NCBI RefSeq assembly: GCF_001552595.1
Contig: NZ_BCRM01000018.1
Coordinates: 104,544 to 168,543, forward strand
Source of the DNA: Rhodococcus erythropolis NBRC 15567
Lineage (GTDB): Bacteria > Actinomycetota > Actinomycetes > Mycobacteriales > Mycobacteriaceae
DNA: 64,000 nucleotides
Direction of reading: 5' to 3'
A program made the translations under genes and the position numbers. Numbering within the stretch: the first letter of the stretch is position 1; every line of letters starts with the position of its first letter. Positions 53,790 to 64,000 of this stretch are shown here, in pieces. Under the pieces are notes generated by a model that did no database searches, was not told the origin of the DNA, and was given only the letters and a program-made list of their open reading frames with translations.

Positions 53790-54386
53790 TCAGTTGGAGG
53801 TCACGATCACGATCACGCCAGGTGACGCGTTCGCGATGCCGGCGAATCGAGGTTCTGCGGTGACTCCGAGTTCAGCTGCGATCTTCTGCGCCGCTGCCTT
53901 CTCCGCCGCGGACGATCCGTAGTACACCGTCGTCGTACTGACGGTGCCCTCGCTGTAGTTACCCGTCTCCTCGACGTTCCAACCTGCAGCCGTCAATTCC
54001 TCGGCAGTGCCTGCTGCCAGACCCGAGACGGTGCTGTTGTTGAGAACTCGAACGCTGATATTCGACGTGTCGACGCCGCTCGCGGAGCTGGAAGTCGTGG
54101 TCGTCGCAGTTCCCGAGGGACGCGACGTAGTGGTGGTATCGCCCGAAGCGGGTTGCGTCGTCGCTGCCGGCTTGGAAGTGGCAGATGCCGGTGCGGTGGC
54201 GCTCGTCGTGGCAGACGCCGAGGATTCGGTCTGCTCTGCTGCGGTGTTCTCGTCGCCCGATCCACCGTCGCTCGATCCACCCAGTGAGGCTGCTCCGAGA
54301 CCGATGAACACGATCGCCAACGCGATCAACACCATGGCGATTGCGCGAAGCGGAGGTCCGGACGGCTGCTCTTTCGGGGTACTCAC
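53790..54386 (-). CDS. Membrane-anchored LytR C-terminal-domain protein (Rv0431-like)
   Basis: The 198-aa protein has one N-terminal helix ([20 protein letters not shown]), a long Ser/Thr/Ala/Gly-rich linker (about 35-105) that is probably disordered and extracytoplasmic, and a LytR_C domain ([20 protein letters not shown] then [20 protein letters not shown]). Such proteins regulate membrane-vesicle formation or wall processes in mycobacteria (Rv0431/VirR-type). Whether this is VirR itself is uncertain. Confidence 0.85.
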   Translation of the reverse strand: MSTPKEQPSGPPLRAIAMVLIALAIVFIGLGAASLGGSSDGGSGDENTAAEQTESSASATTSATAPASATSKPAATTQPASGDTTTTSRPSGTATTTTSSSASGVDTSNISVRVLNNSTVSGLAAGTAEELTAAGWNVEETGNYSEGTVSTTTVYYGSSAAEKAAAQKIAAELGVTAEPRFAGIANASPGVIVIVTSN

Positions 54387-54439
54387 GATGTCGACCTTAT
54401 CGCCAGTGTGTGGACAGCCCGATCATATGTACGCGTGAT

Positions 54440-54790
54440 TCAGGTGACCTCGAAGCCGAGGCGACGGGCGGCCCTGGCCTTCTGACGGCTGGCACGCAGA
54501 CGACGCAGGCGCTTGACCAGCATGGGATCAGCCGCCAAGGATTCGGGGCGATCGACCAAGGCATTGAGAACCTGGTAGTAGCGGGTTGCCGACATGTCGA
54601 ACAACTCCTTGATGGCTTCTTCCTTCGCACCGGCGTACTTCCACCACTGGCGCTCGAAGGAGAGGATGTCGTGCTCCCGGCGGGTGAGGCCGTCTTCGCC
54701 CACCTCGTGCATGCCTGCTGTATCTACTACCGAATCGTCGGCGCCAGTGCCTTCGGACTGGTTCCGACTACGCGCGGTTGCGCCGTCCAT
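54440..54790 (-). CDS. DUF3263 helix-turn-helix protein
   Basis: The 116-aa protein has an HTH-like core: DGLTRREHDILSFERQWWKY then EEAIKELFDMSATRYYQVLN, with a basic tail RRLRASRQKARAARRLGF. This is the DUF3263 family found next to LytR_C and def in mycolata. Probably a DNA-binding protein; targets unknown. The start could be at the downstream Met (MHEVGEDGLT). Confidence 0.88.
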   Translation of the reverse strand: MDGATARSRNQSEGTGADDSVVDTAGMHEVGEDGLTRREHDILSFERQWWKYAGAKEEAIKELFDMSATRYYQVLNALVDRPESLAADPMLVKRLRRLRASRQKARAARRLGFEVT

Positions 54791-55034
54791 GTCACTCCTC
54801 GACTGCTGTGCTCGGCGTCAGCGAGACTCGTATGCCCGGTGTTCTTTTCCGACCGATATTCTCGCGGCCGTGAGTTTCCCGGTCCCCTGGCCCGAAGGTA
54901 ACTCACAATTTCCCCCGCGGCCCACGTTCCGACCGAGCAACGAATTACATCGCTGTTCTTCAGCAACCATTGAACCATGATCGAGTGTGCGGGCCGTGAT
55001 AACTACGCGGGCGCGCCGCACTATCCTTGTCCGC

Positions 55035-55637
55035 ATGGCTATCCTCCCCATCCGAATCGTCGGCGACCCGGTACTGCACAAGGCGACAGAGCCGGTCACT
55101 CAGTCCCCGGCCGAGATCGCCGAACTGATCGCAGACATGTACGAGACGATGGACGCCGCCAACGGCGTCGGTCTGGCGGCCAATCAGGTCGGCGTTTCAC
55201 TCCGAGTCTTCGTCTACGACTGCCCCGGTGACGACCGCAGCAGCGAGCGTCGTCGCGGCGTCGTCGTGAACCCGGTACTCGAGACGTCCGAAATCCCCCA
55301 GACGATGCCCGACCCGGAAGAAGACTTCGAGGGTTGCCTTTCCGTTCCCGGCGAGCAGTTCCCGACGGGCCGCGCCGATTGGGCGAAGGTCACCGGCACC
55401 GACGCCGACGGCAACCCGATCGAGGTCGAGGGCACCGGATTCTTCGCACGGATGCTCCAGCACGAGACCGGGCATCTCGACGGTTTCCTCTACACGGACG
55501 TGCTGATCGGCCGCAACGCGCGCGCCGCCAAGAAGATCATCAAGCGTTCCGGTTGGGGCAAGCCCGGTCTGACCTGGACGCCGGGCACCGTCGACGATCC
55601 GTTCGGTCACGACGACGACGACGATTACGAAGACTGA
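55035..55637 (+). CDS. def: Peptide deformylase
   Basis: The 200-aa protein from ATG 55035 carries the three deformylase motifs: [10 protein letters not shown] (44-53), EGCLSVPG (Cys101 metal ligand) and QHETGHLDG (His143, Glu144, His147). It removes the N-formyl group from nascent proteins. A longer frame from 54987 is rejected because the motif-starting Met fits family length. A hairpin at its 3' side overlaps the next gene's start. Confidence 0.96.
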   Translation: MAILPIRIVGDPVLHKATEPVTQSPAEIAELIADMYETMDAANGVGLAANQVGVSLRVFVYDCPGDDRSSERRRGVVVNPVLETSEIPQTMPDPEEDFEGCLSVPGEQFPTGRADWAKVTGTDADGNPIEVEGTGFFARMLQHETGHLDGFLYTDVLIGRNARAAKKIIKRSGWGKPGLTWTPGTVDDPFGHDDDDDYED

Positions 55638-55670
55638 GAATTCCGCTCTGAACGGCAACATTTCGATCGG

Positions 55671-55709
55671 TAGCCGGGTGGTTTTGCGATACAAGCTCCC
55701 ACCCGGCTA
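55671..55709 (+). terminator. Hairpin after def overlapping the GNAT start
   Basis: TAGCCGGGTGG and CCACCCGGCTA form a perfect 11-bp stem 33 bp after the def stop. The likely GTG start of the next gene (55678) lies inside it, so it may terminate def, or attenuate or gate translation of the acetyltransferase. Confidence 0.5.
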
Positions 55710-56589
55710 TTCGCATCCCATGACCGACGTCATCGGCATCCTCGAGGGTGCCGATCCCATCGCCGTCCGCAGCGGCGACGGTCGGCTGGTCCAGGTCTCC
55801 GCCGATCAGGTGATTGCACTCAAGACTCTCTCGGCCCGCCCGATTCGCATCGGCGAGATTCGAAACCTCGAAACTGCTGCTGCTGCGGCGTGGCCGGGGG
55901 TCGAGCAGGCGTGGATCGACGGTTGGTTGCTGCGCGCCGGTCACGGTTTCACCGGCCGCGCCAATTCAGCTTTGCCGCTCGGTGGTGCGGGGACGGTTGC
56001 CGGCTTCGACGCGAGCACTCTCGAACGGATACGCCAGTGGTTCGGTGACCGCGGCCTGCCGACCCTGCTTCTCCTCCCCGATCGACTCGGCACCGCTCCG
56101 GACGGATGGACCAGCGAGAAGGAAACCATCGTGATGGCCGCCGATCTGGGCAGTGTCACGCTGCCGCTCGGTCCTCCGGTCACCTCGTTCGCCGACCGCC
56201 CCGACCACAACTGGCTGTCGACGTACGACGCCCACGGAGATCCGGCGTACGTCGAGGCGGTCCTCACGGCTGTCGTGGGCAGTGCAACTTTCGGCGCGAT
56301 CGGAAACACCGACACGACGCTTGCCATCGGGCGCGCTGCGCTCACCGAGGCACCCGATGGCAAGCGCTGGGTAGGACTGACCGGCATTCACGTCGCCCCT
56401 GAACACCGTCGTCACGGAATCGGGTCGCTGATCTGCGGAGATCTACTCTCCTGGGGTCGTCAGAACGGTGCGACGCACGCGTACCTCCAGGTTTCGGCGG
56501 AGAACTCCGCGGCGATCGCGCTCTACGAGCGGCTCGGATTCGTCGAACACCACCGCTACCGATACGCCACCGATCCTGTCGGCGGCTGA
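55678..56589 (+). CDS. GNAT acetyltransferase with Rv0428c-like SH3 domain
   Basis: The 303-aa protein starts with an SH3-like barrel (VVLRYKLPPGYSHPMTDVIG) and continues with a GNAT C-terminal domain: GIHVAPEHRRHGIGSLICGD (acetyl-CoA loop) and SAENSAAIALYERLGF. The start is uncertain: the SH3 consensus wants residues before the GTG at 55678, but no ATG/GTG/TTG in frame precedes it. Rv0428c homologue by synteny with def and xthA. Acceptor unknown. Confidence 0.82.
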   Translation: MVLRYKLPPGYSHPMTDVIGILEGADPIAVRSGDGRLVQVSADQVIALKTLSARPIRIGEIRNLETAAAAAWPGVEQAWIDGWLLRAGHGFTGRANSALPLGGAGTVAGFDASTLERIRQWFGDRGLPTLLLLPDRLGTAPDGWTSEKETIVMAADLGSVTLPLGPPVTSFADRPDHNWLSTYDAHGDPAYVEAVLTAVVGSATFGAIGNTDTTLAIGRAALTEAPDGKRWVGLTGIHVAPEHRRHGIGSLICGDLLSWGRQNGATHAYLQVSAENSAAIALYERLGFVEHHRYRYATDPVGG

Positions 56590-56605
56590 CGCTAGGCTTG
56601 CCCTC

Positions 56606-57406
56606 GTGCGCATCGCTACTTGGAACGTCAACTCCGTCCGTGCCCGTACCGACAGGATCATCGACTGGCTCGGTCGATCCGACGTCGACGTCCTGGCAAT
56701 GCAGGAAACCAAGTGCAAGGACGAGCAGTTTCCGTACGAACGCTTCAAGGAAATCGGCTACGAGGTCGCCCACGTCGGGTTGAGCCAGTGGAACGGTGTC
56801 GCCATCGCTTCGCGCGTCGGCCTGGACGACGTGCAGATCGGCTTCGAGGATCAGCCCGGGTTCGACAAGGATCCCGAGGCAGACCCGGTCCGCGAGGCAC
56901 GTGCGATCGGTGCCACCTGCGGCGGTGTGCGGGTGTGGAGCCTGTACGTCCCCAACGGCCGTGAGCTGGAAGACCCGCATTACGCCTACAAGCTGGATTG
57001 GCTGGCCAAACTGCGCGACGACGCGGAGGGCTGGCTCAAGCAGGATCCCGACGCGCAGATCGCCCTGGTCGGTGACTGGAACGTCGCTCCTACGGACGAC
57101 GACGTGTGGGATCCCGCTTTCTTCGAGGGCAAGACCCACACGTCGGAGCCGGAACGAGCTGCATTCACCGCCTTCACCGAGTCCGGGTTCGCGGACGTCG
57201 TTCGCCCGTACACCCCCGGTCCCGGCGTGTACACGTACTGGGACTACACGCAGCTTCGCTTCCCGAAGAAGCAGGGCATGCGAATCGACTTCATCCTCGG
57301 CTCTCCGGCATTCGCAGCGCGCGTCGAGGCGGCCGAGATCGATCGAAACGAGCGAAAAGGCAAGGGCGCCAGCGATCACGCTCCAGTGATCGTAAAGCTC
57401 GGGTAG
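56606..57406 (+). CDS. xthA: Exodeoxyribonuclease III / AP endonuclease
   Basis: The 266-aa protein has the EEP fold: MRIATWNVNSVRARTDRIID at the start, DVLAMQETKCKDEQFP, GDWNVAPTDDDVW, and KGKGASDHAPVIVKL at the end. It repairs abasic sites and 3' blocks in DNA. GTG 56606 lies 17 bp after the GNAT stop, consistent with an operon. Confidence 0.95.
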   Translation: MRIATWNVNSVRARTDRIIDWLGRSDVDVLAMQETKCKDEQFPYERFKEIGYEVAHVGLSQWNGVAIASRVGLDDVQIGFEDQPGFDKDPEADPVREARAIGATCGGVRVWSLYVPNGRELEDPHYAYKLDWLAKLRDDAEGWLKQDPDAQIALVGDWNVAPTDDDVWDPAFFEGKTHTSEPERAAFTAFTESGFADVVRPYTPGPGVYTYWDYTQLRFPKKQGMRIDFILGSPAFAARVEAAEIDRNERKGKGASDHAPVIVKLG

Positions 57407-57450
57407 TTGTAAAGCTCGGAGCCTGATCGTCTGTTTGCAACCTCCGGCGG

Positions 57451-57801
57451 CTAGTCCTCGACGAGCAGTTCCAGATACTCGGGATGCTCGCCGAGGTACC
57501 GCTGAACATAGGTGCACACAGGCCGCACCGACCATTCACGTTCACGGGCGCAGTCCATCGCGAACTGCACGAGTACGGCTGCCAGTCCCTGCCCGCCGTA
57601 CTCCTCCTTGACGACGGTATGCATGTACGCAACCACGTCGCCCGCTTCGGCTCCGCTCCCCGAAATCTCGTCCTCGTCGCGGTATCCGAGGATGCCGACC
57701 AACTCGTCGTCGGAGAGCAGTTCGAATCGTTCGTGCGACGGATTGTCCACGAGCGTGACTTCCGGTGAGGTTCCGGTTCTCGAGTTTTCGATGTCGTTCA
57801 T
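57451..57801 (-). CDS. GNAT-like N-acetyltransferase (CG-type small family)
   Basis: The 116-aa protein from ATG 57801 (GGAGG upstream) has FELLSDDELVGILGYRDEDE and VVKEEYGGQGLAAVLVQFAM, the pattern of the small GNAT family with YjdJ-like fold. The longer frame to 58032 has no ribosome binding site. Role unknown; it may acetylate small amines. Confidence 0.82.
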   Translation of the reverse strand: MNDIENSRTGTSPEVTLVDNPSHERFELLSDDELVGILGYRDEDEISGSGAEAGDVVAYMHTVVKEEYGGQGLAAVLVQFAMDCAREREWSVRPVCTYVQRYLGEHPEYLELLVED

Positions 57802-58038
57802 TGCGGCGACCTCCACGGCACGATCTGCAACTGCGCGATCTGCGACTGCTGCGTTCGCACGCTCTCCATAACTGTGATCCATGCCACTCATAGAATCAGC
57901 TACTGACGACGCTGTCCCGGGTTCGACCAATTTTTGCACCGGGAACGACTCCACCGCAATCGCAGTGAAACGCTTTTTCGGGGTTGAGATAGAGTCGCCC
58001 GGTGCCGCTGTGACAGCGGGCACAAATTTCATACAACC

Positions 58039-60601
<2,563 letters not shown>

Positions 60602-60605
60602 TGCG

Positions 60606-61457
60606 CTAGTTCCGGCGTACGCGCCAGATTCCCAGGTCGACGGGAACTCCGTTTGGCGTGGTCGCGAAAAACCCTCGCCGCCATGGCCGGATCGTGAGAT
60701 CGAGATCCTCCAGGGTGCCGGCTTCGAGTTCCTCGAGAGTTGTCGCCGACATCATGACGTTGCCGTCGCCGCCCAAGCCCATCATCCGGGCGGCGATGGT
60801 CACGTCGACGCCGAGCCAGTCGTCGCCGATCTGGCGCGGGGTACCCGTGTGGAGGCCGACGCGCATTCGTGGGGTGTATCCGTCGAGGTCGACTTCCGCG
60901 AGTGCGTCCTGCGCGGTGAACACCGCCTTCAAAGCCGCATCCGGGCGAATGAACACGGCCATCAGACCGTCGCCCATCCGTTTGACGACGTGTCCGCCGT
61001 TGTCGGTGATCGGGGTTTCCACGGCCTGCGCCACGGCACGCAGGAGCGTCAGCGTGGCGCCGTCACCGGCTTCGAGTGACCAGGTGGAGAAGCCAACCAG
61101 ATCGGTGAAGACGATGGTCAGTTCTTGATCACCGCGGCCGCGGCCCATCTTTTCCAGCGCCGCCTGCCACACCTGCAGTGCTCCGAGGCTCACTTCGCGA
61201 GTGGCTGCCGGCTTCTGATCGAGCAATCTGTCAGCGACGCGGGCCACGGCGCGGGCACCGCCAGGACCTGCCAGCGAGAGCGGGTCTCCGAACCCGGGAT
61301 CACCGGGTAGTGCCCGCCTCAGCCGTCGTAGCGCGTCGATGAGCTGCTGCCGACGGTTCAGTTCTGCCGCAGAGTTCAAGACGACGTCGACGACGCCTCG
61401 AACCGAGGAGGAAGGAGCACCTGTCGTGTCGGTGCCCTCCGGGGACAGATCAGCCAT
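60606..61457 (-). CDS. Class III adenylate/guanylate cyclase-domain protein
   Basis: The 283-aa protein has an N-terminal helical region and a class III cyclase domain with metal-binding Asp119 in FTDLVGFS and Asp163 in KRMGDGLMAVF, plus GLHTGTPRQIGDDWLGVDVT and ARM. It produces cAMP (or cGMP) from ATP. There is no membrane segment, so it is soluble. No adjacent phosphodiesterase or cAMP-binding regulator is seen. Confidence 0.88.
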   Translation of the reverse strand: MADLSPEGTDTTGAPSSSVRGVVDVVLNSAAELNRRQQLIDALRRLRRALPGDPGFGDPLSLAGPGGARAVARVADRLLDQKPAATREVSLGALQVWQAALEKMGRGRGDQELTIVFTDLVGFSTWSLEAGDGATLTLLRAVAQAVETPITDNGGHVVKRMGDGLMAVFIRPDAALKAVFTAQDALAEVDLDGYTPRMRVGLHTGTPRQIGDDWLGVDVTIAARMMGLGGDGNVMMSATTLEELEAGTLEDLDLTIRPWRRGFFATTPNGVPVDLGIWRVRRN

Positions 61458-61533
61458 AACTCAAGCGTAACTCAGAGTTACAGACAGTGTGCTGCCGCCG
61501 TTCTCGCACAGTGGCCTCCTGGTCGCTCGCACA

Positions 61534-61581
61534 GTCGATCATTCGGTCAGTCGATCATTCGGTCAGTCGATCATTCGGTTC
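61534..61581. repeat. Three 16-bp tandem repeats covering the lpqL-like stop codon
   Basis: GTCGATCATTCGGTCA repeats three times in tandem (the last copy ending TTC); the stop codon of the M28 peptidase gene (61571-61573) lies inside the third copy. The repeat may act as a slippage hot spot or hairpin-poor terminator. Function unknown. Confidence 0.65.
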
Positions 61582-63025
61582 TGGCCTGCGTTCGAGCATC
61601 GCCGACGGGAACGCCGTTCGGCCCGCTCAAATCCTGGGCATACGTCGCAACTCCGAAGGCTACTGCAGAAGCGTTGGCCGCGAGCGCTTCGCGATCGATG
61701 TTCGCGAGGTTGTCCTGTGCACTGTGGTAGTTCGGGTCAAAGGTCTCCTCCGCTTCGCCGCCCCACTTCTCGGCCTGAGCCGGCGTCTTGCGTTCGTCCG
61801 CGCCGCTGAACACTCCGCCCGCCGGGATTCCGATCTCGATGAACGGGCCGTAGTCGGAACGCCCGTCGAAGTCAGTTCCGTCCGCCGCAATCCCTCGCCC
61901 GGCGAGAAAATCGACGAAGGTGCGCTCGATGCCCGCCGACCCCTCGGGCCCTGGCCCCTCCCCGACGGCATCCGAGTTGTCACCGTCGTAAGCCAGGTAT
62001 CCGGCATTGGGCGAACCGAGCATGTCGAAATTCAGATACAGGGCGATGTCGGCCCGTTCCTGATCGCTCAGACCTTCCACGTAACGGGTGGAGCCGACCA
62101 ATCCCACTTCTTCCGCTCCCCAGAAAGCGAAACGCACGGCATTCTCGATGCTCGGTGAGCTTCCCATCTGCAGCGCGGTTTCCAGCACGGCTGCGGTGCC
62201 GCTTCCGTTGTCGTTGATTCCGGGACCTTCCGGCACACTGTCCAGGTGGGCGCCCACGACAACCACGTTGTCGGTCGCGCCGGTCTTGGTCTGTGCAATC
62301 ACGTTGCGCGACTTCGTCGTTTCCGTCGACGTGTCGAGAATCAGCGTGAGGTCTCCGGGCGCTACGGCAAGAGCCTCGCCCGACGCCTTGCTCACCCCGC
62401 CGGTCGGGATGCGGGCGTCTTCGGGTTCACCCAAGGTTGCCCCGCCCAGCATCGCGTCCTCGTTGTTGGCAACCAACAACGCTGCCGCGCCGCGGTCAGC
62501 GGCGATCTTCTGCTTGTCGCCGAACGGGCACACTCCGCGGGTGACCAGCACGATTGCACCATTCACGTCACGGCCGTCGTAGTCGGTGGCCTCGCAACCT
62601 GGTGTCTCGTCGGCGGGAATCACCACCAGGCGTGCCGTGATTCCGGTCGGTCCCGTGGAGGGGGAATATGTCAACGCCCGCACCGGAACATCGGAGCCGT
62701 CAGTAGCTTTCAGGGATTCGGTGCCGGGATCGAAGGAGCTGAAGTCGAATTCCGGGGTACTGACGTCGAAGCCCTTGTCTTCGAGCAGGTTTGCCACGTA
62801 GTCGACACTGGCGTCGTAGCCGGGGGTTCCGGCCGATCGATTGCCGTCGTTGTTACCGGCGATCTTCTCGAGTTGCTCCAGATGCCCGGTCACGGCGTCG
62901 ACCGTGACGGTCTCGGCGAATGCCACCGGATCTGCCGGGACGGCTGCTTCACTTCCCGACGACGAGCATCCACTCACCACGAGTGCTCCAGCCATTCCGA
63001 CCACAACCACACCGAAGAGTCTCAT
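61571..63025 (-). CDS. M28-type aminopeptidase lipoprotein with PA domain (LpqL-like)
   Basis: The 484-aa protein has a lipobox (VVSGCSSSG, Cys20) and M28 motifs: GAHLDSVPEGPGINDNGSGT (zinc ligands His, Asp), FWGAEEVGLVGSTRYV (catalytic Glu pair) and FDMLGSPN, plus a His late in DPNYHSAQDNLANIDREALA. A PA (protease-associated) domain lies in the middle. It resembles LpqL of mycobacteria. It works at the cell surface as an aminopeptidase. The 3' end lies in three 16-bp repeats. Confidence 0.9.
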   Translation of the reverse strand: MRLFGVVVVGMAGALVVSGCSSSGSEAAVPADPVAFAETVTVDAVTGHLEQLEKIAGNNDGNRSAGTPGYDASVDYVANLLEDKGFDVSTPEFDFSSFDPGTESLKATDGSDVPVRALTYSPSTGPTGITARLVVIPADETPGCEATDYDGRDVNGAIVLVTRGVCPFGDKQKIAADRGAAALLVANNEDAMLGGATLGEPEDARIPTGGVSKASGEALAVAPGDLTLILDTSTETTKSRNVIAQTKTGATDNVVVVGAHLDSVPEGPGINDNGSGTAAVLETALQMGSSPSIENAVRFAFWGAEEVGLVGSTRYVEGLSDQERADIALYLNFDMLGSPNAGYLAYDGDNSDAVGEGPGPEGSAGIERTFVDFLAGRGIAADGTDFDGRSDYGPFIEIGIPAGGVFSGADERKTPAQAEKWGGEAEETFDPNYHSAQDNLANIDREALAANASAVAFGVATYAQDLSGPNGVPVGDARTQARTE

Positions 63026-63056
63026 CTTCGGAGGATATCGGCCGGAGCACAGGAAA

Positions 63057-63092
63057 GGGACCCAGTACGAATGGTTTTTCGTACTGGGTCCC
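63057..63092. terminator. Hairpin between permease and M28 gene
   Basis: GGGACCCAGTACGA and TCGTACTGGGTCCC form a 14-bp stem (loop 8 nt). It is in the 132-bp gap between the ABC permease stop and the M28 start. On the minus strand CTTTCCTG follows. Confidence 0.6.
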
Positions 63093-63114
63093 TACTCTGC
63101 TGTCACTCCGCGTT

Positions 63115-63145
63115 CTCGGTAGGTCTCCCGACAACACCTACCGAG
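63115..63145 (-). terminator. Hairpin just after the ABC permease stop
   Basis: CTCGGTAGGT, 11 nt, ACCTACCGAG form a perfect 10-bp stem 12 bp downstream of the permease stop codon. It probably ends the ABC operon together with the hairpin at 63057-63092. Confidence 0.55.
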
Positions 63146-63157
63146 GGAGCGACAAGA

Positions 63158-63928
63158 TCAGGCGTCGCGACGATTCACGATGACAATACTTGCTCCGAAA
63201 ATCACCAGAACGAAGGCCGCGAAGTAGATCAGGCTGCCCCAGGGTCCCCAGTGGAAATCAAGGCTTCCGCCGCCAGGGCTGAGGAAGTGGTTTGCATTCG
63301 CGAACGGCAGGAACGGGGTGATCTTCTCGCCGACACTGCCGAACAGTCCGAACAGGCTCTCGATGAGCAGCGGCCAGAGCAGGAGCAACGCAATAGCGCC
63401 CGCCGACTGGCGGATGATCGATCCGACGCCGACAGCAAGAATCACGCAGAGGAAGGCGTACACCGGGATGCCGTAAATCGCACGCCAGTCATCGCCGGTC
63501 GACAGGGTCAGGCCCGTGCTGGCCTCGGTACCGGCCATGGCTTTGGCCACCGCATAGGACCCGAAGGCGAGGACAAACGTCAGCACCGCGCCGAAGGCAC
63601 CGATGAGGCCGGCTTTGGCGATGAGAACCGAGGCACGGTTCGGAACTGCCTGGAACGTGGTGCGGATGGTCCCGAAGCGGTACTCACTGGTGACCGCGAG
63701 GGCCGCCATGATCATGAGAACCATGATTCCGAAACCCGAGATGCCGGCCGTGGCAACGGCGGTGTCGAGGTCCGGTGCTCCCTGGACGTCGGAGGACGTC
63801 AGAGCCGACTTGGCAACCGCGCCCATGATGGCCGCGAAGCCGAGAGCGAGCACGACGATGATGACCGAGCACCAGAGCGGCGACTTGGTCGTGGTGATCT
63901 TGATACGTTCAGCACTGAGAACAGCCAT
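63158..63928 (-). CDS. ABC-2 type transporter permease
   Basis: The 256-aa protein has about six membrane helices (e.g. SVIIVVLALGFAAIMGAVAK and GFGIMVLMIMAALAVTSEYR) and the EYRFGTIRTTFQAVPNR loop typical of ABC-2 permeases of the drug or lantibiotic-immunity type. Substrate unknown. Its ATG overlaps the stop of an upstream gene (TAATG), which should encode the ATP-binding subunit. Confidence 0.87.
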   Translation of the reverse strand: MAVLSAERIKITTTKSPLWCSVIIVVLALGFAAIMGAVAKSALTSSDVQGAPDLDTAVATAGISGFGIMVLMIMAALAVTSEYRFGTIRTTFQAVPNRASVLIAKAGLIGAFGAVLTFVLAFGSYAVAKAMAGTEASTGLTLSTGDDWRAIYGIPVYAFLCVILAVGVGSIIRQSAGAIALLLLWPLLIESLFGLFGSVGEKITPFLPFANANHFLSPGGGSLDFHWGPWGSLIYFAAFVLVIFGASIVIVNRRDA

Positions 63929-64000
63929 TACAGTGCACCTCCCATAGCCTGCTGTGTGTTTGCCTGCTGCGTATTTGCATGGTGTGCACCAGCACCCGGA
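63928..64000 (-). CDS. C-terminal tail of the gene upstream of the permease (presumed ABC ATP-binding protein)
   Basis: The readable end is PGAGAHHANTQQANTQQAMG then GAL and a TAA stop that overlaps the permease ATG. No ATP-binding motif is in view, so identity rests on the operon position. The tail holds a 15-nt duplication giving NTQQANTQQA and is low-complexity, a divergent extension of the usual ABC ATPase end. Confidence 0.5.
   Translation of the reverse strand, partial: PGAGAHHANTQQANTQQAMGGAL

Noticed and set aside
61534..61581. CRISPR array
   Set aside because: Only three head-to-tail 16-bp copies without spacers; a simple tandem repeat.

Overview
The window looks like chromosomal DNA of a high-GC, mycolic-acid-containing actinomycete, most likely Rhodococcus or a close Nocardiaceae relative. 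Evidence for this is two mycolyltransferase-type secreted esterases, wax-ester synthase/DGAT acyltransferases, PPK2, a CYP125-type P450, a DUF222/13E12 HNH gene with an SOS box, CIRCE-controlled groEL2, and a gene content that (from memory) tracks the M. tuberculosis Rv0418-Rv0440 neighbourhood: lpqL-like peptidase, thiD/thiC, xthA, GNAT, def, DUF3263, LytR_C, sodC, GCS2, CDC48-like AAA, pssA, psd, groEL2. No rRNA, tRNA, CRISPR array or transposase was seen.

Layout. 1-5 kb: QorB-like oxidoreductase with divergent HxlR regulator, siderophore-binding lipoprotein, lpd, M19 dipeptidase. 5-11.4 kb: tandem duplicated mycolyltransferases, S9 oligopeptidase, alpha/beta hydrolase, PPK2. 11.4-18.5 kb: an accessory, partly AT-rich cell-envelope island with PspC, seven tiny signal-less proteins (31-64 aa) in two groups, two WS/DGAT enzymes between the groups, and a secreted 229-aa protein. 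18.5-20.4 kb: groEL2 with two CIRCE operators and a triple inverted-repeat leader. 20.4-28 kb: secreted small protein, HAD phosphatase, PucR regulator, D-amino-acid dehydrogenase, APC permease, SRPBCC, TPR-like protein, MerR fused to a DnaN-like domain. 28-33.5 kb: psd-pssA-CDC48-like AAA-amidohydrolase. 33.6-35.2 kb: remnant of a phosphotransferase gene beside an SOS-boxed HNH gene. 35.3-43.8 kb: DUF2804, PEP-mutase-like, CYP125-like P450, TetR regulator with three tandem paralogous membrane proteins, Nudix. 44-50.3 kb: complete mrp/mnh Na+/H+ antiporter operon (A-B fusion, C, D, E, F, G). 50.3-64 kb: PAP2-like membrane protein, GCS2, sodC, LytR_C, DUF3263, def, GNAT, xthA, GNAT, TPP riboswitch-thiC-thiD, class III cyclase, M28 lipoprotein peptidase, ABC-2 permease and the tail of its neighbour.

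The most interesting system is the 11.7-16.4 kb island. Five mini-genes with ribosome binding sites form one operon ending in an 18-bp-stem terminator, and two more sit next to PPK2. The position between ppk2 and groEL2 matches what is reported for the corynebacterial porA/porH mini-porin locus, and one peptide resembles the PorH tail. I infer a PorA/PorH-like family of tiny outer-membrane (mycomembrane) proteins, possible substrates of the mycolyltransferases encoded nearby. This is inference from position, size and motif and needs alignment and experiment.
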